DNA of 64,000 bases from Stieleria marina (GTDB lineage: Bacteria; Planctomycetota; Planctomycetia; Pirellulales; Pirellulaceae). The position numbers were made by a program, and so were the translations under genes. This document shows positions 1 to 9,852 of the stretch, in pieces (position 1 is the stretch's first letter; each line of letters starts with the position of its first letter). The notes below the pieces were generated by a model that was not told the origin of the DNA, did no database searches, and saw only the letters and a program-made list of their open reading frames with translations. The stretch spans positions 5,890,001 to 5,954,000 of the forward strand of contig CP036526.1 of the NCBI GenBank assembly GCA_007741555.1, written 5' to 3'.

Positions 1-152
1 CATAGAACGCTTTTCAAAAAAGTAGCCGGCCCGCAGGTTTGCAATATGCAGCTTTTCAATATGCAAGGTTCGCAAGGGATTTGCACACGGCACGGCGGAG
101 CATGCCGGCTACGATTTTGGGATTCGTTGCTCGCTTTGCTCTGCGAGACGAA
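1..152. repeat. intergenic segment with short inverted and direct repeats
   Basis: No gene is visible in this stretch, which lies downstream of asnS. A 9-base sequence GTAGCCGGC at 22-30 is matched by its exact reverse complement at 104-112. Inside this pair the 9-mer CAATATGCA occurs at 42-50 and again at 57-65. The arrangement could be a degenerate small repeat element or a long-looped 3' structure; no T-tract follows, so it is not a clear terminator. Confidence 0.4.
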
Positions 153-1547
153 CTAAAAATCGGCATTGCCGGGCGTGCGAGGAAATGGAATCACGTCGCG
201 TATGTTTGACATCCCGGTGACGTACTGCACGGCTCGTTCCAGCCCGAGTCCAAATCCAGCGTGCGGCACGGTGCCGTATTTGCGAAGATCGATGTACCAC
301 CAGTAATCTTCTTCGTTCAAATCCGCTTCTGCCATACGACGCTGCAAGACATCCAAACGTTCTTCACGCTGGGATCCTCCGATGATTTCGCCAACGCCTG
401 GCACCAACACGTCCATCGCGGCAACCGTTTTTCCGTCGTCACTGACTCGCATGTAAAACGGTTTGATCGACGAGGGATAGTCCGTCAGGATCAACGGTCC
501 GCCAACGTGCTCTTCCGTCAGATAGCGTTCGTGTTCGGCTTGCAAATCGGTTCCCCAAGCGATCGGGTAATCAAACTTTTTGCTCGCTTTCTCCAGCACC
601 GTAATTGCGTCGGTGTAAGTCATGTGCTGAAACGGTTTTTCGATAACGGCTTTAATCTGATCCAGCTTTCCTTTCTCGATCATCTTGTCAAAGAACGCCA
701 TGTCTTCGCCGCATTTGTTCAAGCAGTCGGTGAAGATCTGTTTCAGAAAATCTTCCGCCAACTTCATGTCGTCCGCTAAGTCAAAGAAAGCCGCTTCGGG
801 CTCGACCATCCAAAACTCAGCCAAGTGGCGGCTGGTGTTGCTGTTTTCGGCGCGGAAAGTGGGTCCGAACGTATAAACGCGGCCCAGCGAGGTTGCATAC
901 GTTTCGGCTTCCAACTGTCCGCTGACGGTTAAAAACGTAGGCTTGTCAAAAAAGTCGTACTCGTATTTTACCGGTCCACCTTTCTGGGCCAGCATCTCCA
1001 GATCCAAACTGGTGACGCGAAACATCTCGCCTGCGCCTTCGCAGTCGCTGGCCGTGATGATCGGCGTGTGGGTGTAGAAGAAACCGTTTTCGTGAAAGAA
1101 CTGATGAATCGATTGGCTGATCTGATCACGCACACGCATCACCGCACCAAGCGTATTGGTGCGCGTCCGCAGATGCGCCCACTCGCGCAGTTTTTCAAAC
1201 GAGTGTCGTTTCTTTTGCAGCGGGTAGGTTTCCGGATCAGCCCAACCGAGCACGCGAACCGCATCGGCATGCAATTCCGTGTCTTGACCTTTGGCGGGTG
1301 ATTCCTGCAATTCGCCGGTGATCACCACGCTACAGCCGGTGGTCAGTTTTTGAATTTCATCAGCGTAGTTGGCAAGCTCTCCGGGCGCCACGATCTGCAA
1401 GTTCCCCATCGAACTGCCGTCGTTGACTTCGATGAAACTAAAACCGCCCTTGCTGTCGCGACGCGTTCGCACCCAGCCGCGAATTTCTACCGACTTGCCC
1501 GCCGATGATCCTTGGCGAGCTTCTTTGACACTGATCCAGTTCGACAT
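153..1547 (-). CDS. asnS: asparagine--tRNA ligase
   Basis: Charges tRNA(Asn) with asparagine in the cytoplasm. The 464-residue length is typical. An N-terminal OB-fold anticodon-binding domain (about 1-110, with the [12 protein letters not shown] strand) precedes a class II catalytic core. Class II motif 2 is seen as FRAENS...HLAEF near residue 235, and motif 3 as [10 protein letters not shown] near the C-terminus. The C-terminus ends [12 protein letters not shown], the pattern of AsnRS rather than AspRS. The start is ATG with only a weak purine-rich upstream sequence. It is followed upstream (95 bases) by the Nramp-like gene on the same strand. Direct AsnRS is expected where asparagine is charged without the amidotransferase route, but the sequence here does not tell whether GatCAB also exists. 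Confidence 0.97.
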   Translation of the reverse strand: MSNWISVKEARQGSSAGKSVEIRGWVRTRRDSKGGFSFIEVNDGSSMGNLQIVAPGELANYADEIQKLTTGCSVVITGELQESPAKGQDTELHADAVRVLGWADPETYPLQKKRHSFEKLREWAHLRTRTNTLGAVMRVRDQISQSIHQFFHENGFFYTHTPIITASDCEGAGEMFRVTSLDLEMLAQKGGPVKYEYDFFDKPTFLTVSGQLEAETYATSLGRVYTFGPTFRAENSNTSRHLAEFWMVEPEAAFFDLADDMKLAEDFLKQIFTDCLNKCGEDMAFFDKMIEKGKLDQIKAVIEKPFQHMTYTDAITVLEKASKKFDYPIAWGTDLQAEHERYLTEEHVGGPLILTDYPSSIKPFYMRVSDDGKTVAAMDVLVPGVGEIIGGSQREERLDVLQRRMAEADLNEEDYWWYIDLRKYGTVPHAGFGLGLERAVQYVTGMSNIRDVIPFPRTPGNADF

Positions 1548-1641
1548 GTCTTTTCAATCCATTTCATCAAAACGAGTGTCAGTGTGCTGACATTGATAGA
1601 GCGACTTGGCCGCAACCGGGCCAAGCATCATCCTGGAGACG

Positions 1642-3366
1642 TTAGGCCTGGGAGGCGTGCGATTTCTTTAACAAGAATCCCGCCACCACGGCCAGGGAAT
1701 AAACAATAAAGATCCCGATCACCACGTAGAACGCGACTGGATTGTTCTTGTCCATTGCCTTGCCGTACATGGCCACACCCGCAGCGGCGACGGCACCGAT
1801 TACGGCGAGCCCCATCATGATGTTCCATCCCAGCATGCGGGCGCCAGTGGGTTTTTCGTCGCCCAGAATCCGACGACTGTTCATCATCAAGAAAAAAGTA
1901 AAGTAGGCGATCGGAAGCAGCATCACCGCAAACGTACTTGCGAAAATCGCTAGCCAAAAACGAGTATCGTCATCCGTCCACAACCACACCCAGCAAGCTC
2001 CCGAAATCCCCGCAACCAAAACACCGGCAATGAAAACCGATTGGCTATCGGGTTTGCCCAACAGTTCGCGAAACGCGTAACCGTTAATCAGCATCAGGAT
2101 AATGATGGTCGAAAAACCCATCCCAAACACACCTAAACCAAACACAAGATTGGCGTTCGTTTCACCCAGCAGGGGTGCAAGGGTTCGTGAAAGTTGAAAA
2201 GCGTTTCGTTTGACCAATGCCGCGGCAATTCGTTTTTCGGCTTCGGGCAATGCCGCGACCATCTCCAGCTTCGCAGCTTCATCAGTTGTCGCGGCCGCGT
2301 CGCCAAGTTCAGCGTCAACGCGAGCCAATAAGTTCGATTCGACTCCTCCGTAGATCGGTGACGTCTGCATCACGGCAATGTCCGTGGATGCCAGTTCTGC
2401 ATCGATTTTGTTGTGGAACGATGCCGCCGCGGCAACGACAACGCAGCTGGTGACCAAGACAAATGGAATCGCCATTCCCGTTGACAAGTCAAAACGAGCG
2501 AGACCGCGGAAAGGTTTGTCCCAACCACGTGCCAGCATGGAATAGGGCAACAGGAACGTCATGTTGATCCCGACGGCCGTGGCAATCGCAGCGATCATGA
2601 CCGACTGCTGTGTGCCCATCAATTTGCCGCTCCAAAAATCCTGGCCCGTCTGCGAAAGCCCATCAACGAGCCCCCTGAGATCACCAGCCGGTTTGTGGAA
2701 CTGCGTGAAATCGGGAACCAATCCGGCGACGACTTCACCAAGGTTGATCTGTCCTTTGACGAAAAGCAAAATTGCGACGCCGAAAAAGCAGATCACGACC
2801 AAGCCAATCAGTGCCTTGAGGAATAGGTCAAACAGCTTGGCGGCTTTTCCACCCCGCGTGTTGAGCAAAACCACAAAGCCAGCTGCCAAGAACAGCATGA
2901 TGGTCACCGTCCATTTGACACCCGCACTACCACCAAGGCCTTCGGCACCGACGACCGTCGAAAGATTTTTGTCCAGCGCGTCGTAGCAGAGACTGAACTG
3001 CGGCATGCAAAAAATCATGTTGGCCATGATCGTCGCAATCAGCCAGCCCCAACCCAGAGCAGGATTGATCTCGCTATTGATCGCCTCGAAAGGACGTCGC
3101 CCGGTCGAAAGCGTGACGTAGCTGATCGCCGACAACATCACGACGCCCAGCACAATCGCTACCAACTGCAACCACAGCATGCTGGTGCCGCCAAGCACTC
3201 CCAGAAACAAAGATCCTGCGAGCGAACCGCCGCCCAAGGTGATCGCACTTTGCAACCAACCGGGCCCCGACAGTTTGACGTACGCGCCAAGCAGCTTGCC
3301 GTCTTCCGAGGCTTGTTGCAACAACTCGCGATCGGATTGAACTTTGTTGGAAGACGCGTCAGACAT
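1642..3366 (-). CDS. Nramp/APC-superfamily membrane transporter, divergent
   Basis: Polytopic inner-membrane protein of about 574 residues with around eleven to twelve hydrophobic segments. The N-terminal GPGWLQSAITLGGGS region aligns by eye with helix 1 of Nramp metal-ion transporters, and STGRRPFEAI fits the TGR-x-L-E motif after helix 3. The canonical metal-binding DPGN of helix 1 reads GGGS here, and the MPH motif of helix 6 is not conserved (INMTFLLPYS). Substrate is therefore uncertain. A hydrophilic, acidic/alanine-rich loop (about residues 325-395) is inserted between membrane segments. I chose the internal ATG at 3366 (MSDASSNKV) because the 21 residues upstream look unlike a transporter N-terminus. 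Could be an Nramp-related transporter with altered cation choice. Confidence 0.75.
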   Translation of the reverse strand: MSDASSNKVQSDRELLQQASEDGKLLGAYVKLSGPGWLQSAITLGGGSLAGSLFLGVLGGTSMLWLQLVAIVLGVVMLSAISYVTLSTGRRPFEAINSEINPALGWGWLIATIMANMIFCMPQFSLCYDALDKNLSTVVGAEGLGGSAGVKWTVTIMLFLAAGFVVLLNTRGGKAAKLFDLFLKALIGLVVICFFGVAILLFVKGQINLGEVVAGLVPDFTQFHKPAGDLRGLVDGLSQTGQDFWSGKLMGTQQSVMIAAIATAVGINMTFLLPYSMLARGWDKPFRGLARFDLSTGMAIPFVLVTSCVVVAAAASFHNKIDAELASTDIAVMQTSPIYGGVESNLLARVDAELGDAAATTDEAAKLEMVAALPEAEKRIAAALVKRNAFQLSRTLAPLLGETNANLVFGLGVFGMGFSTIIILMLINGYAFRELLGKPDSQSVFIAGVLVAGISGACWVWLWTDDDTRFWLAIFASTFAVMLLPIAYFTFFLMMNSRRILGDEKPTGARMLGWNIMMGLAVIGAVAAAGVAMYGKAMDKNNPVAFYVVIGIFIVYSLAVVAGFLLKKSHASQA

Positions 3367-3481
3367 GGCATTGGGGATCAAAGAAGGGAACGGGACTTCG
3401 GAAATCGTTGGAATCCAATCCGCGGGCATCTTGAATCATCGATCCAAGACGCGCAACACAGGGATGCCAATACTCGATTGA

Positions 3482-4552
3482 CTATTCGCTTTCGGCCAAC
3501 AAACGTTCGGCGTCCAAAGCGGCCATACAGCCGGTTCCGGCTGATGTGATGGCCTGACGATAATAGTCATCTGCCACGTCGCCTGCTGCAAAAACACCCG
3601 GCACACTGGTATTGGTGCGGAATGGCTTGGACCATTTGATGTACCCGGCTTCGTTCATCTCCACCGCGCCGTCCAAGAACGACGTGTTGGGTGTGTGGCC
3701 GATTGCGACAAACATGCCGCCGACTTCCAAGTCACGCTTGGATTCGTCCGCGGTGCTGGCCAGTTTTAAACCGGTTACCTGTTTTCCGTTGCCGACCACT
3801 TCTTCGACGACGTGATTCCAGATGATTTCGATCTTGGCATGATTCATTGCGCGATCTTGCATGACCTTGCTGGCACGCATTTCGTCGCGTCGAACCACCA
3901 TGTAGATCGTTGCGGCGTTCTTTAAGTTAGCCAAGTAAGTGGCTTCTTCGACGGCAGAGTCGCCCGCACCGACGACGGCCAGCGGTTTGGCGCGATAGGT
4001 TGGCAGCGCACCGTCGCACACGGCACAAGCGCTGACGCCTTTGTTTTTGTACTCTTCTTCTGAATCGAGTCCCAAGTAATTGGCTCGAGCTCCGGTGGCA
4101 ATGATAACCGTCTTGGTTTGAACCGCTTCGCCCTGGGCTGGTTTGAGCGTGTGAACGCCGCCGGAGGAAAAACTGACGCTCTCGATATCGTCGCTGATGA
4201 CCTTGGTGCCAAAATTGAGCGCCTGTTGTTTCATCAGTTCCATCAATTCCACGCCCTGGACCGCGTAGTGCGGCTTGCCGTCCTTGGTGTGGCCTTCGGG
4301 CACTGGTGGCAAATTGTAGTGACGATCTTTGTCGACGGCCGATTCGACAAATTCGCGAATGTTGCCAGCCGGGAATCCCGCAAAGTTTTCGACTTCGGTG
4401 GTGTAGGCGAGCTGCCCCAACGGGATCATTTCAGGTTTGTAAGTGCCTTCGTAGAGAACCGGATCCAGATTGGCACGCGCTGCATAAATGGCGGCCGACC
4501 AGCCCGCGGGACCACTACCGATGATGATGGTTTTTTCGACGTTGTCCGACAC
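3482..4552 (-). CDS. trxB: thioredoxin-disulfide reductase
   Basis: FAD/NADPH flavoenzyme that reduces thioredoxin in the cytosol. It has an N-terminal FAD-binding GSGPAG motif (12-17), the redox pair CAVC (C176/C179) followed by DG, the NADPH motif [10 protein letters not shown] near 195, and a C-terminal FAD motif ending in GDVADD. At 356 residues it is longer than the usual ~320. A hydrophilic insertion at roughly 74-97 (rich in Pro, Lys, His) accounts for most of the extra length. The start is GTG at 4552 with GGAG about ten bases upstream. It is divergent from cstA and separated by 199 bases that must carry both promoters. Confidence 0.95.
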   Translation of the reverse strand: MSDNVEKTIIIGSGPAGWSAAIYAARANLDPVLYEGTYKPEMIPLGQLAYTTEVENFAGFPAGNIREFVESAVDKDRHYNLPPVPEGHTKDGKPHYAVQGVELMELMKQQALNFGTKVISDDIESVSFSSGGVHTLKPAQGEAVQTKTVIIATGARANYLGLDSEEEYKNKGVSACAVCDGALPTYRAKPLAVVGAGDSAVEEATYLANLKNAATIYMVVRRDEMRASKVMQDRAMNHAKIEIIWNHVVEEVVGNGKQVTGLKLASTADESKRDLEVGGMFVAIGHTPNTSFLDGAVEMNEAGYIKWSKPFRTNTSVPGVFAAGDVADDYYRQAITSAGTGCMAALDAERLLAESE

Positions 4553-4751
4553 TGGATAGAGGCTCCGTGCAATTGCAAGTTATTTCGTTTCGCGTGCGAC
4601 CGGTGCGTTGACAGGCCACGCTTGTGTGAAGGTTGCGTTAGTATAGAGAGGTTCTGGGTCTTAGCCACACCGGTTAGGCTCCGTCGTCACCTATAAACGA
4701 CCGATTCTCTTTCCAGCCCAGTTGCCGCCCGCAACGTTTACCTGAACCGCT

Positions 4752-6728
4752 ATGTCCACTCTGCTGATCGCCGTCGGAACGATGGTTGCCTACTTGATCG
4801 CGTACCATACCTACGGGCGCTGGCTGGCTCGAAAGATCTTTCAGCTCAACGCCGACGCGGACGTCCCCAGCATTGAGCTAAACGACGACCGCGACTTTGT
4901 CCCGACCGACAAATCCGTGCTTTTCGGCCACCACTTTACCTCGATCGCAGGTACCGGGCCCATCGTCGGTCCAGCCATCGCCGTCATGTGGGGCTGGCTG
5001 CCAGCGTTGGTCTGGGTGTTGCTGGGTTCGATTTTGGTCGGTGCCGTTCATGATTTCGGAGCGTTGGTCGTTTCGATCCGCAGCCAAGGCCAGACGGTGG
5101 GCGACGTCGCTGGTCGTGTTTTGAATCGCCGCGTGCGACTGTTGTTTTTGCTGATCCTGTTCATGGCGTTGACCATCGTTCTGGCAATTTTTGGCTTGGT
5201 GATTGCGGCTGTTTTTAAACAATACCCCGCCGCAATCTTTCCCTGTTTGGTTCAAATCCCCATCGCAATGGCGATCGGAGCCTGGTTGCACCGCAAAAAC
5301 GTCAACCTGCTGATCCCGTCAATCCTGGCCCTGATCACCATGTACGGGACCTTGGTCTATGGCAACGAAGGCATCCTGGGCGCAGCCAATACAGCGATGG
5401 CTGGCTGGTCGATCATCACTTGGGTGTTGATTTTGCTGGCGTATTCCTACGTCGCATCGGTGCTGCCTGTCTGGATGTTGCTGCAGCCACGCGACTATAT
5501 CAATTCGCTCCAACTGATCACGGCGTTGGGCTTGGTGGTTGTCGGCTTGATCGTTGCCGGACTGATCGGCGGTGCACCCATCACGGAAAACGGAGCACGA
5601 CAGCCGTTGGAAATTGTCGCGCCGATGGTGCGAGCCAATCCACAGGGCGCGCCCGCGGTCATTCCGTTCTTGTTCATCACAATCGCGTGTGGTGCGTGCA
5701 GTGGTTTTCACTGCCTTGTTTCTTCGGGTACGTCCAGCAAACAAATCAAATGCGAAACGGACGCGCAGTTCATTGGCTATGGATCGATGCTGACCGAAGG
5801 TTTCTTGGCAACGATCGTGATCTTGGCTTGTGTCGCGGGACTGGGACTGGGCGTAACGGAATCATCCGGTGCGGGAGAAATCGTCACGGGTTCGGCGGCC
5901 TACGACGCACGCTATGAATCCTGGGCGACTGCCAAAGGCCTGGGTGCAAAAGTCGGCGCCTTCGTTGACGGGTCGGCTAATTTTTTGAAAGCGATTTCGA
6001 TCCCTGCATCCATCGCCGTCGCGATCATGGGCGTACTTGTGGCATCGTTTGCCGGAACAACCCTGGACACCGCTTGCCGATTACAGCGTTACGTCGTCCA
6101 AGAACTGGCAGCAACCTTCGTCGGCGAAAAGCACTCGACTAAGAACGGCGGCGGATTCTCACTTAATCCGATCGCTTGGCTAACCAACAAACACGGCGCC
6201 ACGATTTTTGCGGTGACGCTTGCGCTGATCATTGCGGCACTTCCTGCACCAGGAACGGCCGTTTCGCTGGGCGATGCTGTCTCGGGAAACCTGCCGGCGG
6301 ATTACGTCGCCGCCAATCCAACACTCCCCGCCGAAGCGTCCGCGGGCGGGATCGCAGGCGGCCAATGGTGGCTTTCCGCGTTCGCTGGCAAAGGCGGACT
6401 GATTCTGTGGCCTTTGTTTGGGGCGACCAATCAACTGCTTGCCGGGCTCGCTTTTCTGGTGATTTCGTTTTTCTTGTGGCGTCGCGGCATTCCGGTTTGG
6501 TTCATCGTGATCCCGATGATCTTTATGTTGATCATGCCTGCCTGGGCAATGCTGAGTGATCTGCCGAACTGGTTGAAAGATGAAAACCCGAACTGGGTCG
6601 TGATTGTCGTCGGCATCTCCACGTTACTTTTGGAAGCGTGGATGTTGGTCGAAGCCATCATTTTGTGGCCCAAGGTCAAGGGCGTCTTAGAAGTCAAAGC
6701 CACGGCACCGGTGAAGCAATTGACGTAG
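4752..6728 (+). CDS. cstA: carbon starvation protein CstA family peptide/pyruvate transporter
   Basis: Large inner-membrane protein of 658 residues with around sixteen hydrophobic segments. The family signature is clear: YGRWLARKIF near residue 20, FGHHFTSIAGTGPIVGPAIA at 58-77, ACGACSGFHCLVSSGTSSKQ near 315, and an FGATNQLLAGLAF motif near 555. Members take up peptides or pyruvate, often under carbon limitation. E. coli CstA is about 700 residues, so this is a full-length copy. No BtsSR-like regulator is next to it. The start ATG at 4752 fits the family N-terminus, although no strong ribosome-binding site is seen. Confidence 0.93.
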   Translation: MSTLLIAVGTMVAYLIAYHTYGRWLARKIFQLNADADVPSIELNDDRDFVPTDKSVLFGHHFTSIAGTGPIVGPAIAVMWGWLPALVWVLLGSILVGAVHDFGALVVSIRSQGQTVGDVAGRVLNRRVRLLFLLILFMALTIVLAIFGLVIAAVFKQYPAAIFPCLVQIPIAMAIGAWLHRKNVNLLIPSILALITMYGTLVYGNEGILGAANTAMAGWSIITWVLILLAYSYVASVLPVWMLLQPRDYINSLQLITALGLVVVGLIVAGLIGGAPITENGARQPLEIVAPMVRANPQGAPAVIPFLFITIACGACSGFHCLVSSGTSSKQIKCETDAQFIGYGSMLTEGFLATIVILACVAGLGLGVTESSGAGEIVTGSAAYDARYESWATAKGLGAKVGAFVDGSANFLKAISIPASIAVAIMGVLVASFAGTTLDTACRLQRYVVQELAATFVGEKHSTKNGGGFSLNPIAWLTNKHGATIFAVTLALIIAALPAPGTAVSLGDAVSGNLPADYVAANPTLPAEASAGGIAGGQWWLSAFAGKGGLILWPLFGATNQLLAGLAFLVISFFLWRRGIPVWFIVIPMIFMLIMPAWAMLSDLPNWLKDENPNWVVIVVGISTLLLEAWMLVEAIILWPKVKGVLEVKATAPVKQLT

Positions 6729-6761
6729 CGGATCTTTGAACACCCCGAATTTGATTATGGC

Positions 6762-6815
6762 AAGTTTGGCCATGGCAGCGACTGGCATCACGTGAACGCC
6801 CGATTCGCCAAACTT
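6762..6815. repeat. inverted repeat between convergent genes
   Basis: AAGTTTGGC (6762-6770) is matched by GCCAAACTT (6807-6815), a perfect 9-bp stem with a 36-base loop. It lies between the convergent cstA stop and the hydrolase stop, where a bidirectional terminator would be expected. There is no T-tract, so a terminator role is only a guess. Confidence 0.3.
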
Positions 6816-6829
6816 AATTAGCGGCAATC

Positions 6830-7594
6830 TTATTTCGCGGCGGCTGACTTCTTTTGCTCCAGCATCCACCGATAGAGCTCGGGATCATCAAAAGCCTGGG
6901 TCCAAGCATCGTGCTGGGCGTCGGGATAGATCGTGAATTTCACATCGCCACCAGCTTCGCGAAGCGAGTCGACCAACCGCTGCGATTCGCTGATCGAAAT
7001 GACGGGATCCTGAGCTCCATGAAACACCCAAATCGGAAGATGCTTGATTCGATTGACGTAGGGCAGCGGCCCGCCGCCGCAGACGGCGACCAAGGCGGCG
7101 AATCGATCAGGATTCTGAATTGCCAATCGCCAAGCTCCGTATGCACCTCGGCTGAGCCCGGCCACATACACGCGTGAACGGCTGATTGGGTAACGTCGTT
7201 GAACTTCATCTAGCAAGCGAATCAGTTTTTGATCGTCCCAAAACTGCGTTTCACTTGGATTCTGCGGCGCGACCACATAAAACGGAAATTCGTCTCCCGC
7301 CGCCAACCGCTTGGGAATCCCGTGCTTCTTCACTTTCTTTGGCTCCGCACCGCCTTCGCCACCGCCGTGCAGAAACAGCACCAAGGGAAACGTCTTGCCT
7401 TGCCCCTTCGTCTCCGCCGCGACCTTCGCCGCCCCAACCTTCGCCGCGGCCGGTTCATAAAGCCAGTAGCGCAGCGGTTTGCTGGGAGTCAATTCCTGAG
7501 TCGGCGAACCCTGAGTCAGCAACTGCATCTCACCAGCGAAAAGCGTCGAAACAAAGAAACAACAGACAGCTGAAATCAGCAAGATGCGCGACAC
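6830..7594 (-). CDS. secreted alpha/beta-hydrolase, esterase/PHB-depolymerase-like
   Basis: Exported serine hydrolase of about 254 residues. It starts with GTG at 7594, preceded by a good AGGGAG ribosome-binding site about seven bases upstream. This start gives a compact signal peptide (SRILLISAVCCFFVSTLFAG), whereas the longer frame upstream does not. The oxyanion segment is LHGGGEGG, the nucleophile elbow is GLSRG, the acid is in HGAQDPV, and the histidine is in DAQHDAW. These give an intact catalytic set as in LpqC/feruloyl-esterase-like proteins. Substrate is unknown, probably an ester on a polymer or polysaccharide. It is convergent with cstA and divergent from the DPFG-repeat gene. Confidence 0.82.
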   Translation of the reverse strand: MSRILLISAVCCFFVSTLFAGEMQLLTQGSPTQELTPSKPLRYWLYEPAAAKVGAAKVAAETKGQGKTFPLVLFLHGGGEGGAEPKKVKKHGIPKRLAAGDEFPFYVVAPQNPSETQFWDDQKLIRLLDEVQRRYPISRSRVYVAGLSRGAYGAWRLAIQNPDRFAALVAVCGGGPLPYVNRIKHLPIWVFHGAQDPVISISESQRLVDSLREAGGDVKFTIYPDAQHDAWTQAFDDPELYRWMLEQKKSAAAK

Positions 7595-7744
7595 TGGGTA
7601 CTCCCTGAAAGACGTAGAAGGCTTGCGTATCGTAGCTAATCTGCCTTTAGCATGCCGACGCGATCGAAATGGTTGCTCCAATCCTAGCGGCATGCAACGA
7701 TAGACCCCCCGCATGAATCCTCTTCTTTTCAAGGAACCAATTCA

Positions 7745-8680
7745 ATGTCGCTTAATGGTCGAACTCTGTGCTTCGCATTGATTTTCTTTATTCCGTGCAC
7801 GAGCTCCTTTGCTCAGATCAATGATCCGTTCGGCAGCGATCCCTTTGGGGAAGCCCAACCTGCCGCAAAAGCAGAAATCGCTGCGCCGGCGGACGATCCA
7901 TTTGGCACGCCCCAGCAACCGGCAGCCGAGGCAGCCAACGACCCGTTCGGGCAAACGGCCAAGCCAGCAGCCAATCAAAGCGATCCCTTTGGTGGTGCCA
8001 CCCAGCCTGCCGCTGCCACGGACAATCCATTCGGTGACACGCGGAAGCCAGCCGCAAAAAAAGCCGCGTCTGCGATGACTGATCCCTTTGGTAAGCCCGC
8101 TCCCAAAGTCGCCACCCCAGCGGCTACTCCGCAACCTTCTCTGGGCAGCAGCAAAGTCAACGAACAGATTCGCGCCAAACTGAATGATCCGACCTCTCAA
8201 TTTTTCGTCGAAACGCCGCTCGGCGAAGCGATCGCCGTTCTATCGCGCACCCACAACATCCCCATGGTGATCAACGCCAGCGCCTTAGAAGAGATCGGTC
8301 TCAGCAACGACGTTCCTGTCAACCTGACGCTTCAGAATGTGTCGCTGCGCAGCTTCCTGCGATTGATGCTCAAAAGCCTGGACTGCACGTATGTCATCAA
8401 AAACGAAGTGCTCCAGATCACAACCATGGAGTCAGCCGAACAGAATCTGACTGTAAGGAGCTACACCATGAGCGAAGAACTTGCTCCGCGTGCGGATAAA
8501 ATCATCAAAGCGCTGACGGCAAGCGTCGTATCGGATACTTGGTCTCAATCCGGCGGCCCCAGTTCCGTCAATGCCGTGGATCACGTTTTGGTTGTATCAA
8601 CGACGGAAATCGTGCACGAAGAAGTCGAAAAGTTCGTGGCGATGCTGGAAGACGCATTCAAGAAACGAAAAGGTCTCTAG
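7745..8680 (+). CDS. secreted DPFG-repeat protein with secretin-type N-domain
   Basis: A 311-residue exported protein. A signal peptide (about 1-22, ending SSFAQ) is followed by a low-complexity Ala/Pro/Gln region (about 23-125) that carries six DPFG and one NPFG motifs. A folded part follows from about 140. Residues 155-235 (TPLGEAIAVLSRTHNIPMVIN, later LTLQNVSLRSFLRLML and YVIKNEVLQITT) resemble the STN/secretin short N-terminal domain; the C-terminal part also looks like a ring-building secretin-type domain. There is no outer-membrane beta-domain, so it is not a complete secretin. AAGGA lies nine bases before the ATG. It could be a periplasmic adaptor or scaffold; function is unknown. Confidence 0.72.
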   Translation: MSLNGRTLCFALIFFIPCTSSFAQINDPFGSDPFGEAQPAAKAEIAAPADDPFGTPQQPAAEAANDPFGQTAKPAANQSDPFGGATQPAAATDNPFGDTRKPAAKKAASAMTDPFGKPAPKVATPAATPQPSLGSSKVNEQIRAKLNDPTSQFFVETPLGEAIAVLSRTHNIPMVINASALEEIGLSNDVPVNLTLQNVSLRSFLRLMLKSLDCTYVIKNEVLQITTMESAEQNLTVRSYTMSEELAPRADKIIKALTASVVSDTWSQSGGPSSVNAVDHVLVVSTTEIVHEEVEKFVAMLEDAFKKRKGL

Positions 8681-8681
8681 A

Positions 8682-9662
8682 TCACGCAAAAATCTCTGGA
8701 TTGACGATATTGGGCGGCCGGTCGCCACGGCAAGCGGCCAAGCAATTTTCGATCGCGATGTCGCCCATCTTGGTTCGAGTTCCGATCGTAGCGCTCCCGA
8801 GATGCGGTGCGACCACGACATTGTCCAGCAAGTAAAGTTCCGGTTCCAACTGCGGCTCGTTTTCAAATACATCCAAACCGGCCGATGTGATCGCGCCGGT
8901 TTGCAAAGCGTGAACCAGTGCTTTTTCGTCGATCACCGGTCCGCGAGCAGTGTTGATGATGGAGGCGGTTGGTTTCATCCTTTTTAGCTGCTCGCTACCG
9001 ATCAGGTGCCACGTTTGTTCGCTAAGTGACACATGCAGCGAAACAAAATCGCTTTGCCCTAGCACTTCATTCATCGAACCGTACGTGACTCCCAGCTGCT
9101 GCTCCTCTTCTTGGGACAGCCGTGTGCGATTCCAATAGACGACATTCATGTCGAACCCCTTGGCTCGTCGGACCATCGCTTTGCCGATTCGACCCAGACC
9201 GATCAATCCCAGCGTGGCGCCGGTGATGTCGGCTCCCAAAAACTGCAGTGGCCCCCAACCGCCCCAAGCTTTGGTTCGCACGAACCGGTCGCCTTCGGCC
9301 ACTCGCCGGCCTGCGGCCATCAGCAAAGCAAACGCCATGTCAGCGGTCGTCTCCGTCAATACTCCCGGCGTGTTCGTCACAGGAATCTTCCGCTCGGTCG
9401 CTGCGGGAACATCGACGTTGTTAAAACCGACCGCATAATTCGCGACGACTTTCAGATTTGGATTGGCATCCAATACGTCGACGTCGATCGTGTCGGTCAA
9501 CAAACACAGCAACCCATCGACGTCACGAACAGCATCGATGATCTCTTGCTTGGTCAAACAACGATCATCCGGGTTCATCGTTAGATGCGTGTGATCGCTC
9601 AGTGCCTGCATGCAAGCGGAAGGCAGTTGGCGAGTCAAAAAAATCCGCGGTTTGACAGTCAT
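8682..9662 (-). CDS. D-2-hydroxyacid dehydrogenase (glyoxylate/hydroxypyruvate reductase type)
   Basis: Cytosolic NAD(P)H-dependent reductase of 2-oxoacids, 326 residues. The Rossmann motif GLGRIGKAM is near residue 155. The catalytic set is complete: Arg in NTARGPVIDE, Glu in DVFENEP, and His in PHLGSAT. The GLGRIGKAMVRRAKGFDM context and ENEPQLEPELY fit the GHRB/GyaR glyoxylate and hydroxypyruvate reductases more than phosphoglycerate dehydrogenase, because no ACT domain follows. It converges almost end to end with the DPFG gene (one base between the stops) and is divergent from the next hydrolase. Confidence 0.9.
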   Translation of the reverse strand: MTVKPRIFLTRQLPSACMQALSDHTHLTMNPDDRCLTKQEIIDAVRDVDGLLCLLTDTIDVDVLDANPNLKVVANYAVGFNNVDVPAATERKIPVTNTPGVLTETTADMAFALLMAAGRRVAEGDRFVRTKAWGGWGPLQFLGADITGATLGLIGLGRIGKAMVRRAKGFDMNVVYWNRTRLSQEEEQQLGVTYGSMNEVLGQSDFVSLHVSLSEQTWHLIGSEQLKRMKPTASIINTARGPVIDEKALVHALQTGAITSAGLDVFENEPQLEPELYLLDNVVVAPHLGSATIGTRTKMGDIAIENCLAACRGDRPPNIVNPEIFA

Positions 9663-9852
9663 GGCGATTGCAGATCCGACTGCAGATCAAGGAACGTTGT
9701 GTTTCGACAAAGCACTTTTTAGCATTGTTGGACGCTTCCAGGACGATCTGGCAACAAATCGACTGTCAGAATGGCTAGAAAGTAGAAACGTTCTCAAAAC
9801 CGTTCACGCACATTGCCCTTCAAGTTGCCCCCTCAAGTCACTGCAAAACTCC

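Noticed and set aside
4553-4751. TTGACA near 4607 as a cstA promoter
   Set aside because: No acceptable -10 element lies 16-18 bases downstream; the nearest TAGTAT is about 25 bases away.
5240-5265. tRNA-like T-arm sequence (GGTTCAAATCC)
   Set aside because: It is inside cstA, in frame as coding sequence, and no acceptor or anticodon stem surrounds it.
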